From CALCTE01 sp045585835 (GTDB lineage: Bacteria; Bacillota; Clostridia; Oscillospirales; CAG-272): a stretch of DNA of 59,792 nucleotides. The notes below the pieces were generated by a model. The model did not search any database. It was given only the letters and a program-made list of their open reading frames with translations, and was not told the origin of the DNA. Location of the stretch: NCBI GenBank assembly GCA_045585835.1, contig JAZMZG010000008.1:1-59792 (forward strand). Direction: 5' to 3'. Below are positions 31,254 to 39,938 of the stretch, piece by piece; within the stretch, counting starts at the first letter, position 1; every line of letters begins with the position of its first letter. Both the position numbers and the translations under genes were made by a program.

Positions 31254-33065
31254 TTGGAAAATAAAGAATTTATCAGAAATTTCAGTATAATAGCTCATAT
31301 AGACCACGGTAAAAGTACGCTTGCGGACAGACTTCTTGAAAAAACGGATACCGTTACGAAAAGAGAGATGAGCGAGCAGCTTCTTGACAATATGGAGCTT
31401 GAAAAGGAAAGAGGCATCACCATAAAGGCAAGAGCGGTAAGAATGAACTACACCGCAAAAAACGGCGAAGGGTACGTGTTCAACCTTATCGACACCCCCG
31501 GCCACGTTGACTTTAACTATGAGGTCTCCCGTTCTCTGAAGGCTTGTGAGGGTGCGGTGCTCGTGGTTGACGCAACGCAGGGAATAGAGGCGCAAACGCT
31601 CGGCAACACCTATCTTGCGCTCGATAACGACCTTGAGATAGTTCCCGTGGTAAATAAGATAGACCTTCCCAGTGCCGACGTTGACGGCGTACGCAAGGAG
31701 ATAGAGGATATAATAGGCATAATTGCGGAGGATTGCCCCGCAGTTTCCGCAAAAATGGGCACTAACATAGAGGACGTACTCGAACGCATCGTCACTGACG
31801 TTCCCGCTCCCAAGGGTGACGAAAACGCTCCCTTGAAAGCTCTTATATTCGATTCCTACTATGACTCCTATCTCGGAGTCGTGGTATACGTCAGAATTTT
31901 CGACGGCGCCGTTAAAGCGGGCGACAGAATACGCTTTATGGAGGGCGGAAGCGAATTCGACGTTGTAAGCGTCGGATATATGCGCCCCTTCGGACTTGAA
32001 CCTTGTGAAGAGCTTACAGCGGGCGAGGTAGGCTATATAACCGCAAGCATAAAGAGCGTAGGCGACACGAGAGTCGGCGACACAGTCACTTTGGCGGCAA
32101 ATCCCGCAAAAGAGGCTCTTACGGGCTATAAAAACGTAATACCCATGGTGTACAGCGGCGTATATCCCGCCGACGGCTCACGCTACGGCGACCTTCGAGA
32201 TGCACTTGAAAAGCTTAAACTCAACGATGCGTCCTTGGTTTTCGAGCCGGAGACCTCACAGGCTCTCGGCTTCGGTTTCAGATGCGGATTTTTGGGACTT
32301 TTGCATATGGAGATAATCCAAGAAAGACTTGAAAGAGAGTTTAACATCGAGCTTATAACCACCGCACCGAGCGTTATATACGAATTCGAAACGAAAAGCG
32401 AGGGACTTATTCGTATAAATAACCCCTCGAACTATCCCGCACAGGACGATATCATTTCGGCAAAGGAGCCCGTCGTAAACGCAAGTATCATCACACCGAA
32501 GGAATACGTCGGCGGAATAATGGAGCTTTGTCAAGACCGACGGGGCATATTCAAGGATATGACGTATCTTGATACGACACGTACGGAGATGCATTATACC
32601 TTGCCGTTAAACGAGATAGTGTACGACTTTTTCGATGCTTTAAAGTCAAGGACGAAGGGATATGCATCGCTTGATTACGAGCTTGCGGGCTATGAAGAAT
32701 CGAAGCTTGTAAAGCTCGATATCATCATATCGGGAGAGCAGGTCGACGCACTTTCGTTTATAGTACACTCGGAAAAAGCGTACGCGAGGGGCAGAAAGAT
32801 ATGCGAGAAGCTCAAGGATAATATGCAAAGAGAGCTTTTCGAGGTTCCCATTCAAGCTGCAGTCGGCGGTAAGATAATAGCAAGAGAGACCTTGAAAGCG
32901 GTCAGAAAAGACGTTCTTGCCAAGTGTTACGGCGGCGATATAACGAGAAAGAAGAAGCTTCTTGAGAAGCAAAAGGAAGGTAAGAAGCGTATGCGCTCCT
33001 TCGGAAGCGTATCCTTGCCGCCCGAAGCGTTTATGGCGGTATTGAAGCTTGATGACGATGAGTAA
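31254..33065 (+). CDS. lepA: Elongation factor 4 (back-translocating GTPase)
   Basis: The TTG at 31254 is taken as the start: AAAGGAAG lies ~10 nt upstream, and the product then opens LENKEFIRNFSIIAHIDHGKST as LepA does; the longer frame runs into the promoter. G motifs: AHIDHGKST, DTPGHVDF, NKIDLPSAD. Then domain II, the EF-G-like domains III and V, and the LepA C-terminal domain ending with RKKKLLEKQKEGKKRMR and PPEAFMAVL. 603 residues, usual length. First gene of a five-gene rightward run. Confidence 0.97.
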   Translation: MENKEFIRNFSIIAHIDHGKSTLADRLLEKTDTVTKREMSEQLLDNMELEKERGITIKARAVRMNYTAKNGEGYVFNLIDTPGHVDFNYEVSRSLKACEGAVLVVDATQGIEAQTLGNTYLALDNDLEIVPVVNKIDLPSADVDGVRKEIEDIIGIIAEDCPAVSAKMGTNIEDVLERIVTDVPAPKGDENAPLKALIFDSYYDSYLGVVVYVRIFDGAVKAGDRIRFMEGGSEFDVVSVGYMRPFGLEPCEELTAGEVGYITASIKSVGDTRVGDTVTLAANPAKEALTGYKNVIPMVYSGVYPADGSRYGDLRDALEKLKLNDASLVFEPETSQALGFGFRCGFLGLLHMEIIQERLEREFNIELITTAPSVIYEFETKSEGLIRINNPSNYPAQDDIISAKEPVVNASIITPKEYVGGIMELCQDRRGIFKDMTYLDTTRTEMHYTLPLNEIVYDFFDALKSRTKGYASLDYELAGYEESKLVKLDIIISGEQVDALSFIVHSEKAYARGRKICEKLKDNMQRELFEVPIQAAVGGKIIARETLKAVRKDVLAKCYGGDITRKKKLLEKQKEGKKRMRSFGSVSLPPEAFMAVLKLDDDE

Positions 33066-33076
33066 TCGGAGAAAGT

Positions 33077-34216
33077 ATGAATAATTTAGGATTATATATA
33101 CACATTCCGTTTTGTGTAAGAAAATGCGGATATTGCGATTTTTACTCCATGGAGCAAAGCTCGGGCAAAAAGGACAGATACTTAAAGGCGCTCAATAAAT
33201 ATATCGACTCTTATTCAATGCAGTGTGCACAAAGGGACGTTGATACAGTCTATATAGGCGGCGGCACACCCACTTGCCTTGATACGTCGAAGCTCGTAAA
33301 GCTCATAAAGAGCCTTCAAAAGAAGTTCAAGCTGACCAAAAACTGCGAGATAACCGTAGAGGCAAATCCGGGAACGGTGACGTTACCTGATTTAAAGAAG
33401 CTTAAGGCGGCGGGTATGACGAGGCTTTCGGTCGGTGCGCAGAGTGCATTTGACGATGAACTGACGGGACTTACACGCATATATAAGGCTTCTACGCTTT
33501 TTGATACGCTTAAAGCTGCCGAAGAAGCCGAGATACCCGAGGTCAGCGTTGACATTATGTACGGAATACCTCACCAAACAGTACGTTCGCTTTTGGAAAC
33601 CATTGGGCTTTTGACCGGATACAAGAACGTAAATCACGTATCTCTTTACGGACTCACGATAGAGGAAGGAACGGATTTTGACAGATATAAGGATATCCTT
33701 CCGCTTCCCGACGAAGATACGGAAAGAGATATGTATTTTGCCGCATCGGAGCGTCTTGAAGCGCTCGGATATAAGCAATACGAGATATCGAATTTTGCAA
33801 AGCCTTCTCACGAGAGCAGACATAATTTGAAATATTGGAACTGCGAGGAATATATCGGACTTGGGCCGGGTGCGCATTCGTATTTTGCAAATAAGCGATT
33901 CTCATACAAGAGAGATATCGACCTTTTTTGCGCAGATAAGGACAGCCCCGACAAAGAGGTTCTCGACGAATATATGGAGATTTATCCCAAGCACCGCATA
34001 GGAGAATACGTAATGCTCCGCTTCCGTCTTGCAGAGGGAATAAATACGGATACGTTTTACAACAAATTCGGAGTTGAATTCGATACGCTGTATTTCGATA
34101 AGCTCGCACCCTACGTTTTCCAAGGCTACGTCACGAAGGAAAACGGAAGTTACAGCTTAACGAGAGAGGGAATGTATATCTCCAACAGGATACTTTCCGA
34201 TATATTAGACATTTAG
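33077..34216 (+). CDS. hemW: Radical SAM heme chaperone HemW
   Basis: Formerly called oxygen-independent coproporphyrinogen oxidase-like. The 379-residue protein binds a 4Fe-4S cluster through Cys13, Cys17 and Cys20 (FCVRKCGYCDF) and lacks the extra N-terminal part and motifs of true HemN. Other marks: YIGGGTPT, VEANPGT, SVGAQS, DIMYGIPHQT, and the HemW C-terminal domain. The family delivers heme to membrane proteins. It follows lepA by 11 nt, an order common in Bacillota. Confidence 0.95.
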   Translation: MNNLGLYIHIPFCVRKCGYCDFYSMEQSSGKKDRYLKALNKYIDSYSMQCAQRDVDTVYIGGGTPTCLDTSKLVKLIKSLQKKFKLTKNCEITVEANPGTVTLPDLKKLKAAGMTRLSVGAQSAFDDELTGLTRIYKASTLFDTLKAAEEAEIPEVSVDIMYGIPHQTVRSLLETIGLLTGYKNVNHVSLYGLTIEEGTDFDRYKDILPLPDEDTERDMYFAASERLEALGYKQYEISNFAKPSHESRHNLKYWNCEEYIGLGPGAHSYFANKRFSYKRDIDLFCADKDSPDKEVLDEYMEIYPKHRIGEYVMLRFRLAEGINTDTFYNKFGVEFDTLYFDKLAPYVFQGYVTKENGSYSLTREGMYISNRILSDILDI

Positions 34217-34230
34217 TTTGTGAGGAAGAT

Positions 34231-35004
34231 ATGGCACAGTACAAGAAGGAAAATTTTAAGAGGGAAGAGCCTGCGGAAAATCTCGTTGCGGGCAGAAATG
34301 CGGTAAAGGAGCTTTTGGCGGCGGACGTTACGGTGGACAAGCTATTTGTTCAAAGCGGACAGAGAGAAGGCTCCGTTATACCTCTTATCGCAAAAGCCAG
34401 AGAAAGAGGTATCCCCGTTATAGACGCGGATAAAAGAAGGCTTGACGCTCTTTGCGGCGGCACTTACCATCAAGGAATAGTAGCGTTTTGCGCGGCAAAG
34501 GAATATTGCAGCGTGGACGATATAATAAGCATAGCAAGAGATAGGGGAGAAAGACCGCTTATAGTAGTGCTTGACGGTATAGAGGACCCCCGTAATCTCG
34601 GAGCGATAATAAGATGCGCAGAGGGTGCGGGCGCTCACGGCGTAATTATATCAAAGCGCCACAGCGCAGGACTTTCGCCCGTTGCGGTCAAGACCTCCGC
34701 AGGTGCCTTAGAGCATATGGCTGTAGCGAAGGTCTCAAATATCGCCGCAACCGTAGAAACGTTAAAGGAAAAGGGAATTTGGACGTTTTGTGCTGATATG
34801 GACGGCGAGTGCTATACAGATGCTCCATTTGACAGAGCGGTCGCAATTATCCTCGGAAACGAGGGAGAGGGAGTATCAAAGCTTGTTAAGGAAAGGTGCG
34901 ACTATACCGTATCCATTCCGATGTACGGCAAGGTTTCGTCCCTTAACGTTTCAGCGTCGGCGGGCATACTTTTGTATGCGGCGAAAAACAAGCAGTTAAT
35001 GTAA
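34231..35004 (+). CDS. rlmB: 23S rRNA (guanosine-2'-O)-methyltransferase, TrmH/RlmB family
   Basis: 257 residues: an L30e-like substrate-binding domain (~15-90; VAGRNAVKELL, GTYHQGIVAF) then a SPOUT knot with motif 1 DPRNLGAIIR (~120), motif 2 IILGNEGEGV (~205) and motif 3 SLNVSASAGILLY (~238). This is the RlmB layout, which methylates G2251 of 23S rRNA. Third gene in the lepA unit, 14 nt after hemW. Confidence 0.93.
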   Translation: MAQYKKENFKREEPAENLVAGRNAVKELLAADVTVDKLFVQSGQREGSVIPLIAKARERGIPVIDADKRRLDALCGGTYHQGIVAFCAAKEYCSVDDIISIARDRGERPLIVVLDGIEDPRNLGAIIRCAEGAGAHGVIISKRHSAGLSPVAVKTSAGALEHMAVAKVSNIAATVETLKEKGIWTFCADMDGECYTDAPFDRAVAIILGNEGEGVSKLVKERCDYTVSIPMYGKVSSLNVSASAGILLYAAKNKQLM

Positions 35005-35026
35005 AATATCTTGAAAGGTGAGAGAT

Positions 35027-37264
35027 ATGAAGGATAACGAAAACATAAGCTTTGAGGAGCTTCTTGAAAGCCTTAACCAAGCCATAGACGGAAATTCCAA
35101 ACAGCTCAAGGATATTCCCGACGACCAAAGCGGTATGGAGAAAACTGTCATAATGAAGCCCGTTTCCGAAAAGAGCGAGGGCGATAGCGAGGGATTGCAC
35201 GAAAGGATAACGAACACCTTTAGAAAGCTGAAAAATCCCGACGTGTACAGCGATTCGGAGGATAGCTTTGCAAAACAGCTTAAAGATGCTTCGGATATGC
35301 TTGAGACGGAAAAAGCCGAAAAGGGAATACCGAGTGCGGCAGAGGATTTGTTGAAGGAAGTCACGACAGAATTCGTCATAAGCGATGAAACGAAAAGAGT
35401 AGGCTCCAAAGAGCTCAAAAAGGCGTTTGAGGATAAAGCACAAGACGAGAAGGAAGATTTCTCGGTAAAAATAAATAAGATAAAGGGCGTTTTGACAAGC
35501 CTTGCAAATAAGTTAAAAAGCGGCAAAGAAAACGCTTACGATGGCGACGAGTATACGAGCGTAGAGCAAAACAAGAAGTTTCTTTCTATGTTCGGCAGGG
35601 ACAACAATTCCGTTTTGCTGCGTATGGTGGCAACGGTATTTATAGCTTTACTTCTTTTTTACGTTGACCTCGTGCCCGTATTAAATGCAAAGCTGTTGCC
35701 TTCGTTTTTGATGCCGCCGGAGTATAATGTCGTATATACGCTTTTCCAGATGCAGCTTTTGCTTTTTATAGTTTTGATAAACAATAAAGTTGTCGGAAAA
35801 GGATTTTCTTCGTTATTTACGGGAAAGATAGGGCCGGAGGCAATAACCCTCGTCACCTTTACTGCGGTGATAATTCACGACGTAATCACCATTCTCACCT
35901 GCACCAAGCTAAACACGGTATGTCTTTATAACAGCGTAAGCGCTCTCGTGTTCATTATGGCGCTTGCGTATGAGTTCTTAAATCTCAAAACAAGACTCTC
36001 CGCTTTCAGAATAGCATCGGGAAAGGCTATGAAATACGTAAGTAACCGTATCCCCGAGGGTTCCTCGGAGGAAAGAGTATTTTCGGATTATGCCGACGAA
36101 GACAGCGCGGATATGTATTGCGTGACGAAAACGAAGTTTGTAAACGGAGTTATGGCAAAGCTTCACAGCCCGTCAAAGATAGAAAAGTATATCAAATACG
36201 CAGTTTTGGCAAGTCTTGCCGTAAGCGTGGTGTTTGCAATCATAAGCATCAAAAACGGCGGTGCGGCTTGTTTTCATACCTTCACCTTGAGCTTGCTTTT
36301 GTGTATGCCGTTTTCGATGTTTGCGGCATCCTCGCAGCCTCTTGCGAGAGCACAATCCATATTGGAGAAAAACGGCACAGCTCTTCTCGGATACGACAGC
36401 GTAGAGGAACTTGCAAGTGCGGGAGTTATGAGCTTTAACGACAGCGATGTTTTCCCCTCCGCAGGTATCAAAGTTAACAATATCTATATTTACGAGAACA
36501 ACCGCATAGACCACGTCATATACTATGCCGCAGGAGCTTTTGCAAGGCTCGGGGGGCCGTTAAAGGCGGTATTTGAAAGCGCTGACGCCGACGGAGCCGG
36601 TTCTTGCGCAAATATAAATTTCGTAAGCGTTGAGAAAAACGGCTTTACGATGCTTGCCGACGGAAAACTTGTCACCGTGGGAAAATCGACTTTCCTTCGA
36701 GAAAAGGGATTTTTAACGGAATCCTTGGAAAGCGATGCAGTATACGAGTCCAAGGGCGGAAGAATTATGTATATGGCATACGACGGACACCTTGCCGCCA
36801 AGTTTTACATAAAGTATACTATGGACATCGAATTTGCGGACCTTCTTAAAAAAGCGGACGGCGTGGGCATTTATATAGGCCTTCGAACGCTTGACCCGAA
36901 TATTGACGACAGCCTACTTGCTACGTCGCTTAACCTAAAGAAATATCCCGTAAAGGTAGTAAAGCTTAAATTCGGAGAGCAGATTTCGGAAATAAGCGAA
37001 GAGGAAAGCAGTCCCGCCGTTTCAAGAGGCGCAAGAGGCGGTTCAAAGGCACTTCTTTCGGCTATGTTCTTATCAAGCAGAATACGCTTTTTAAGAAAGC
37101 TCCATCTTTGCACCTGCGCTTTGGCGCTTATAATTGGAATCATTATCACGGCACTCCTGTTGAATGCGGGTACTTTCGGAGCAACTTATGCGATATACCC
37201 GATATTATTGCAAATACTTTGGACTGTGGTAACGACCGCATCAACACACTTTTTGTTACAGTAA
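35027..37264 (+). CDS. P-type ATPase-like membrane protein lacking the catalytic aspartate (probable pseudoenzyme)
   Basis: 745 residues from the ATG at 35027. Residues 1-180 are acidic, charged and likely disordered or helical. Then come four membrane helices (~190-320), a cytoplasmic loop, two more (~375-430) and two at the C-terminus (~690-745). After LLLCMPFSMFAASSQPLAR comes a stretch laid out like a heavy-metal P-type ATPase: K-N-G-T-A-L-L-G, V-E-E-L, then F-N-D-S-D-V-F (36434-36454, Asn471) where F-D-K-T-G-T-L is expected. An N-domain-like part and a RTLDPN at the place of TGDN follow. Phosphorylation and ATP hydrolysis look impossible. Role unknown, perhaps structural or regulatory. 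Confidence 0.7.
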   Translation: MKDNENISFEELLESLNQAIDGNSKQLKDIPDDQSGMEKTVIMKPVSEKSEGDSEGLHERITNTFRKLKNPDVYSDSEDSFAKQLKDASDMLETEKAEKGIPSAAEDLLKEVTTEFVISDETKRVGSKELKKAFEDKAQDEKEDFSVKINKIKGVLTSLANKLKSGKENAYDGDEYTSVEQNKKFLSMFGRDNNSVLLRMVATVFIALLLFYVDLVPVLNAKLLPSFLMPPEYNVVYTLFQMQLLLFIVLINNKVVGKGFSSLFTGKIGPEAITLVTFTAVIIHDVITILTCTKLNTVCLYNSVSALVFIMALAYEFLNLKTRLSAFRIASGKAMKYVSNRIPEGSSEERVFSDYADEDSADMYCVTKTKFVNGVMAKLHSPSKIEKYIKYAVLASLAVSVVFAIISIKNGGAACFHTFTLSLLLCMPFSMFAASSQPLARAQSILEKNGTALLGYDSVEELASAGVMSFNDSDVFPSAGIKVNNIYIYENNRIDHVIYYAAGAFARLGGPLKAVFESADADGAGSCANINFVSVEKNGFTMLADGKLVTVGKSTFLREKGFLTESLESDAVYESKGGRIMYMAYDGHLAAKFYIKYTMDIEFADLLKKADGVGIYIGLRTLDPNIDDSLLATSLNLKKYPVKVVKLKFGEQISEISEEESSPAVSRGARGGSKALLSAMFLSSRIRFLRKLHLCTCALALIIGIIITALLLNAGTFGATYAIYPILLQILWTVVTTASTHFLLQ

Positions 37265-37280
37265 GAGGATATGGTAAATT

Positions 37281-38483
37281 ATGAAATACGCAGTAATTCT
37301 TTGCGACGGAATGGCAGATTATAAGATTCCCGAGCTTTTGGGAAAGACACCTATGGAGGTCGCTTATAAGCCTTATATGGATATGCTTGCAAAAACGAGC
37401 CTTTGCGGTATGGTACAGCACGTACCCGCTTCAATGGTTCCCGAAAGCGACACCGCAAACCTTTCGGTAATGGGTTATGACCCGCTTGTTTATTCCAAGG
37501 GGCGCTCGCCGCTTGAAGCGATGAGTATGGGTCTTGAAATGGATGCTGACGATACCGCATTCAGAACGAACGTGGTCACCCTTTCGGGCGACGGCAAATA
37601 CGAGGATCTCACGATAGTCGATCACAGCGCAGGCGAGATATCTACCGACGAAGCCGATGAGCTTATTAAAGCCGTAAACGAGGCTTTTGCAACCGACGAA
37701 AGGCGTTGGTTTACGGGTGTAAGCTACCGTCATTGTCTTATATGGAAAAATTGTCCGGGCGAGTATAACTTTAACCGCCCCCACGATATTTTGGGAAAGA
37801 GAATAGGCGACTATTTGCCCGTGGGAAGAATAGGTGATGTATACCGTAAGCTTATGGAAGAAAGCTACGAGATACTCAAGGACCACCCCGTAAACAAAAA
37901 GCGCATAGCCGAGGGTAAAAATCCCGCAAACTCTATATGGCTTTGGAGTCCCGGCAAGAAGCCGAGACTGCCCGATTTCTATGAAAAATACGGAAAGAAG
38001 ATGGCGGTAATATCCGCAGTCGACCTTATAAAAGGCATCGGCGTATGCGCAGGCGCAGAGGTTATCGACGTAGAGGGCGCAACAGGCAATTTCAGAACCA
38101 ACTACGCAGGCAAAGGAAATGCCGCTATAGAAGCGTTTAAAAACGGAAGTGACCTTGTATACATACACATCGAGGCGCCTGACGAGAGCGGACACGGAGC
38201 AAACCTTGAAGAGAAGATAAAGTCTATAGAGCTTATAGATAAGCACGTTCTCGGCCCCGTTTACGAATATTTGAAAGCAAGCGGCGAGGACTTCAAGATC
38301 ATGGTAAGTCCCGACCACCCAACGCCTGTTTCGAGAAGAACGCATACGCACGAGCCCGTGCCGTTCATAATTTACGATAGCACGAGAGAGGAAAGCGGAG
38401 TAGACGTTTACAGCGAGGATGCTTGTGAAAGTAAGGGCTTTTATCTCGGTGACGGCAATAAACTTATGGACGCATTTATCTGA
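37281..38483 (+). CDS. apgM: Cofactor-independent phosphoglycerate mutase, archaeal (ApgM) type
   Basis: 400 residues of the alkaline-phosphatase superfamily, matching the ApgM branch: AVILCDGMADYKIPELLGKTPMEVA at the start with the metal-binding Asp, VPESDTANLSVMGYDP with the nucleophile Ser, KGIGVCAGAEVI, HIEAPDESGHG with metal ligands, and VSPDHPTPVSRRTHTHEPVPF. It interconverts 2- and 3-phosphoglycerate in glycolysis. Some bacterial members of this branch are annotated as putative homoserine kinases, so that is an alternative. Last gene of the lepA unit. Confidence 0.9.
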   Translation: MKYAVILCDGMADYKIPELLGKTPMEVAYKPYMDMLAKTSLCGMVQHVPASMVPESDTANLSVMGYDPLVYSKGRSPLEAMSMGLEMDADDTAFRTNVVTLSGDGKYEDLTIVDHSAGEISTDEADELIKAVNEAFATDERRWFTGVSYRHCLIWKNCPGEYNFNRPHDILGKRIGDYLPVGRIGDVYRKLMEESYEILKDHPVNKKRIAEGKNPANSIWLWSPGKKPRLPDFYEKYGKKMAVISAVDLIKGIGVCAGAEVIDVEGATGNFRTNYAGKGNAAIEAFKNGSDLVYIHIEAPDESGHGANLEEKIKSIELIDKHVLGPVYEYLKASGEDFKIMVSPDHPTPVSRRTHTHEPVPFIIYDSTREESGVDVYSEDACESKGFYLGDGNKLMDAFI

Positions 38484-38496
38484 AAATAAAGCAACC

Positions 38497-38519
38497 CCCG
38501 TTCTCGCAAAGAGAACGGG
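38497..38519. terminator. Terminator between apgM and the convergent hydrolase gene
   Basis: A 9-bp stem CCCGTTCTC/GAGAACGGG (loop GCAAA), weak T run (TGTTTG) on the right. Confidence 0.75.
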
Positions 38520-38544
38520 TGTTTGTACGTTTTGAGTTATCTGC

Positions 38545-39435
38545 TTAAATACCAAGCTCTTTTCTTAATTTATCGTTTCTTTTTATGATGCCTTCGGTTT
38601 CGGTTTTGAGATTTGTCAAAAATTCACGCCAATCATTTGACGAAATGAAGGGATTTCCGCCTTCCCGAAGCTGCTTTTCCCGCTTTTCCAGGGTATGATT
38701 GTTTGCGGGGTGGTTACCAAGGTGAATCGATACCGATTCGTTCCATACTTTCTCTACGGATGAAAGCATTTGTCTGTCACAGTCAAGCGGATGGTCGTTA
38801 TAGCTTGCGTATGAGAGGGTGATAGCATTGGTGCCCGCACCGCCGTATAAGCCCGCAAGATACGTTTTACCGTCGTAAGAAACGTCGAAGAAAAGGCTCA
38901 TTACGCCTTGCGTATGTCCGGGAGTAAGCACACAGCGTATATTCACGTTGCCGAAATGGAGGCTCTCTCCGTCTTCTATTTCGTAATCAAACTCGGGTAT
39001 CGTTGCAAAAGGGAAAAGCTCCTCGGGTATATGCGCACGGCTCGGTTTTTCCCTTAAAGCTACTGCATCGACCTTGCTGATGGCAAGCTTTGTGCCGTAC
39101 ATTGTCTTAAATAGCTTCGATGCGCCAAAATGGTCGTAGTGCCCGTGAGTGTGGATTATCCACTTGACGTCTTTGGGGTCAAATCCCGCACGGTTGATGC
39201 TTTCTATTAAAAGATATTCCGCACCGAAATATCCCGAATCTATAAGAACGAGTCCGTCGCCGGTGTCTATAAGATGTATGCACACCCTTTTATCTCCCAC
39301 GTAATAAAGACCGTCCGCTATTTTAAACGGCTCTACTCGCTCGTTTGCGGGATCCTTGAAAAACGGCATCATTCTGTCTAAATAAGCACCCCATAATACG
39401 TCAAACTGTTCTTTTAATATGTCTTTCGTTTCCAT
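38545..39435 (-). CDS. Metallo-beta-lactamase-fold hydrolase (subclass B3-like layout)
   Basis: 296 residues from the ATG at 39435 with GGAAGG upstream. Zinc site: HTHGHYDHFGA near residue 105-115, TPGHTQG near 180, and a C-terminal His in HLGNHPANN. The H-x-H-x-D-H motif and the HLGNHP segment recall B3 enzymes such as L1, but there is no export signal, so an antibiotic-hydrolysing role is not supported; a cytosolic lactonase or thioesterase-type hydrolase is as likely. Own promoter at 39467-39495. Confidence 0.85.
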   Translation of the reverse strand: METKDILKEQFDVLWGAYLDRMMPFFKDPANERVEPFKIADGLYYVGDKRVCIHLIDTGDGLVLIDSGYFGAEYLLIESINRAGFDPKDVKWIIHTHGHYDHFGASKLFKTMYGTKLAISKVDAVALREKPSRAHIPEELFPFATIPEFDYEIEDGESLHFGNVNIRCVLTPGHTQGVMSLFFDVSYDGKTYLAGLYGGAGTNAITLSYASYNDHPLDCDRQMLSSVEKVWNESVSIHLGNHPANNHTLEKREKQLREGGNPFISSNDWREFLTNLKTETEGIIKRNDKLRKELGI

Positions 39436-39466
39436 GTTTCGCCCTACCTTCCGAGAATACACGGCT

Positions 39467-39495
39467 ATTGTAGCACGTATTTGTCGCAAAATCAA
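39467..39495 (-). promoter_or_regulatory. Promoter of the metallo-hydrolase gene
   Basis: Leftward TTGATT (39490-39495), 17 nt ending TGC, TACAAT (39467-39472). Confidence 0.7.
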
Positions 39496-39506
39496 GATTT
39501 TATAAT

Positions 39507-39547
39507 AAATAAATCGGTCTCGGAAATTTTCCGAGACCGATTTATTT
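39507..39547 (-). terminator. Terminator of the spore-protein gene
   Basis: An 18-19 bp near-perfect stem (39507-39525 with 39529-39547) 13 nt past the SASP stop. Symmetric A/T ends would also stop rightward transcripts. Confidence 0.85.
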
Positions 39548-39559
39548 AAAAGGCTTTGC

Positions 39560-39763
39560 TTACTTGTTCTTCATTGCGTTCTCGGCGTTCTCGATCATCT
39601 TCTTAACCATCTGACCGCCGATAGAGCCTGCCTGCTTTGCAGTGATGTCGCCGTTGTAACCCTGCTTGAGGTTTACGCCAACTTCGGAAGCAGCTTCCAT
39701 TTTGAACTTGTCCATAGCTTCTCTGGCTTCGGGAACAAGCGTCTTGCTCTTACTGTTTGCCAT
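39560..39763 (-). CDS. Small acid-soluble spore protein, alpha/beta type
   Basis: 67 residues with both family signatures: LVPEAREAMDKFKMEAASEVGV, which includes the GPR protease site around EAASEVGV, and KQGYNGDITAKQAGSIGGQMVKKMI. These proteins coat spore DNA against UV and heat and are cut by GPR on germination. The gene is good evidence that the organism forms spores. AAGGAG stands before the ATG. A forespore promoter is expected upstream; I see TGCATA but no convincing -10 partner. Confidence 0.96.
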   Translation of the reverse strand: MANSKSKTLVPEAREAMDKFKMEAASEVGVNLKQGYNGDITAKQAGSIGGQMVKKMIENAENAMKNK

Positions 39764-39873
39764 TTTGTATGACTCCTTAAATATTCTTTTTGAACTTTGG
39801 TTTCCCTTTGTTCACGGTTATTTTATGCAAGGAAGCTTCGTTTATTCAGGTAAATTATGGATAATGTTTTTTA

Positions 39874-39902
39874 TTGACAAAAACAATAAAAGAGTTTATC
39901 AT
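39874..39902 (+). promoter_or_regulatory. Promoter of the VanY-type gene
   Basis: TTGACA (39874-39879), 17 nt, TATCAT (39897-39902). Confidence 0.78.
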
Positions 39903-39938
39903 ATAAAGTAAAAGCAAAACCGATAGTGAGAATACTAT

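Noticed and set aside
37431..38555. 374-codon frame opposite apgM
   Set aside because: Antisense shadow of a clear gene; the translation is rich in Tyr, Val and Cys and matches nothing recognisable.
38545..39435. Antibiotic-resistance metallo-beta-lactamase
   Set aside because: The B3-like motif layout is shared by many hydrolases, and there is no signal peptide for a secreted lactamase.
39764..39870. Sigma-G promoter for the spore-protein gene
   Set aside because: A TGCATA element is present but no matching -10 at the right distance could be found.
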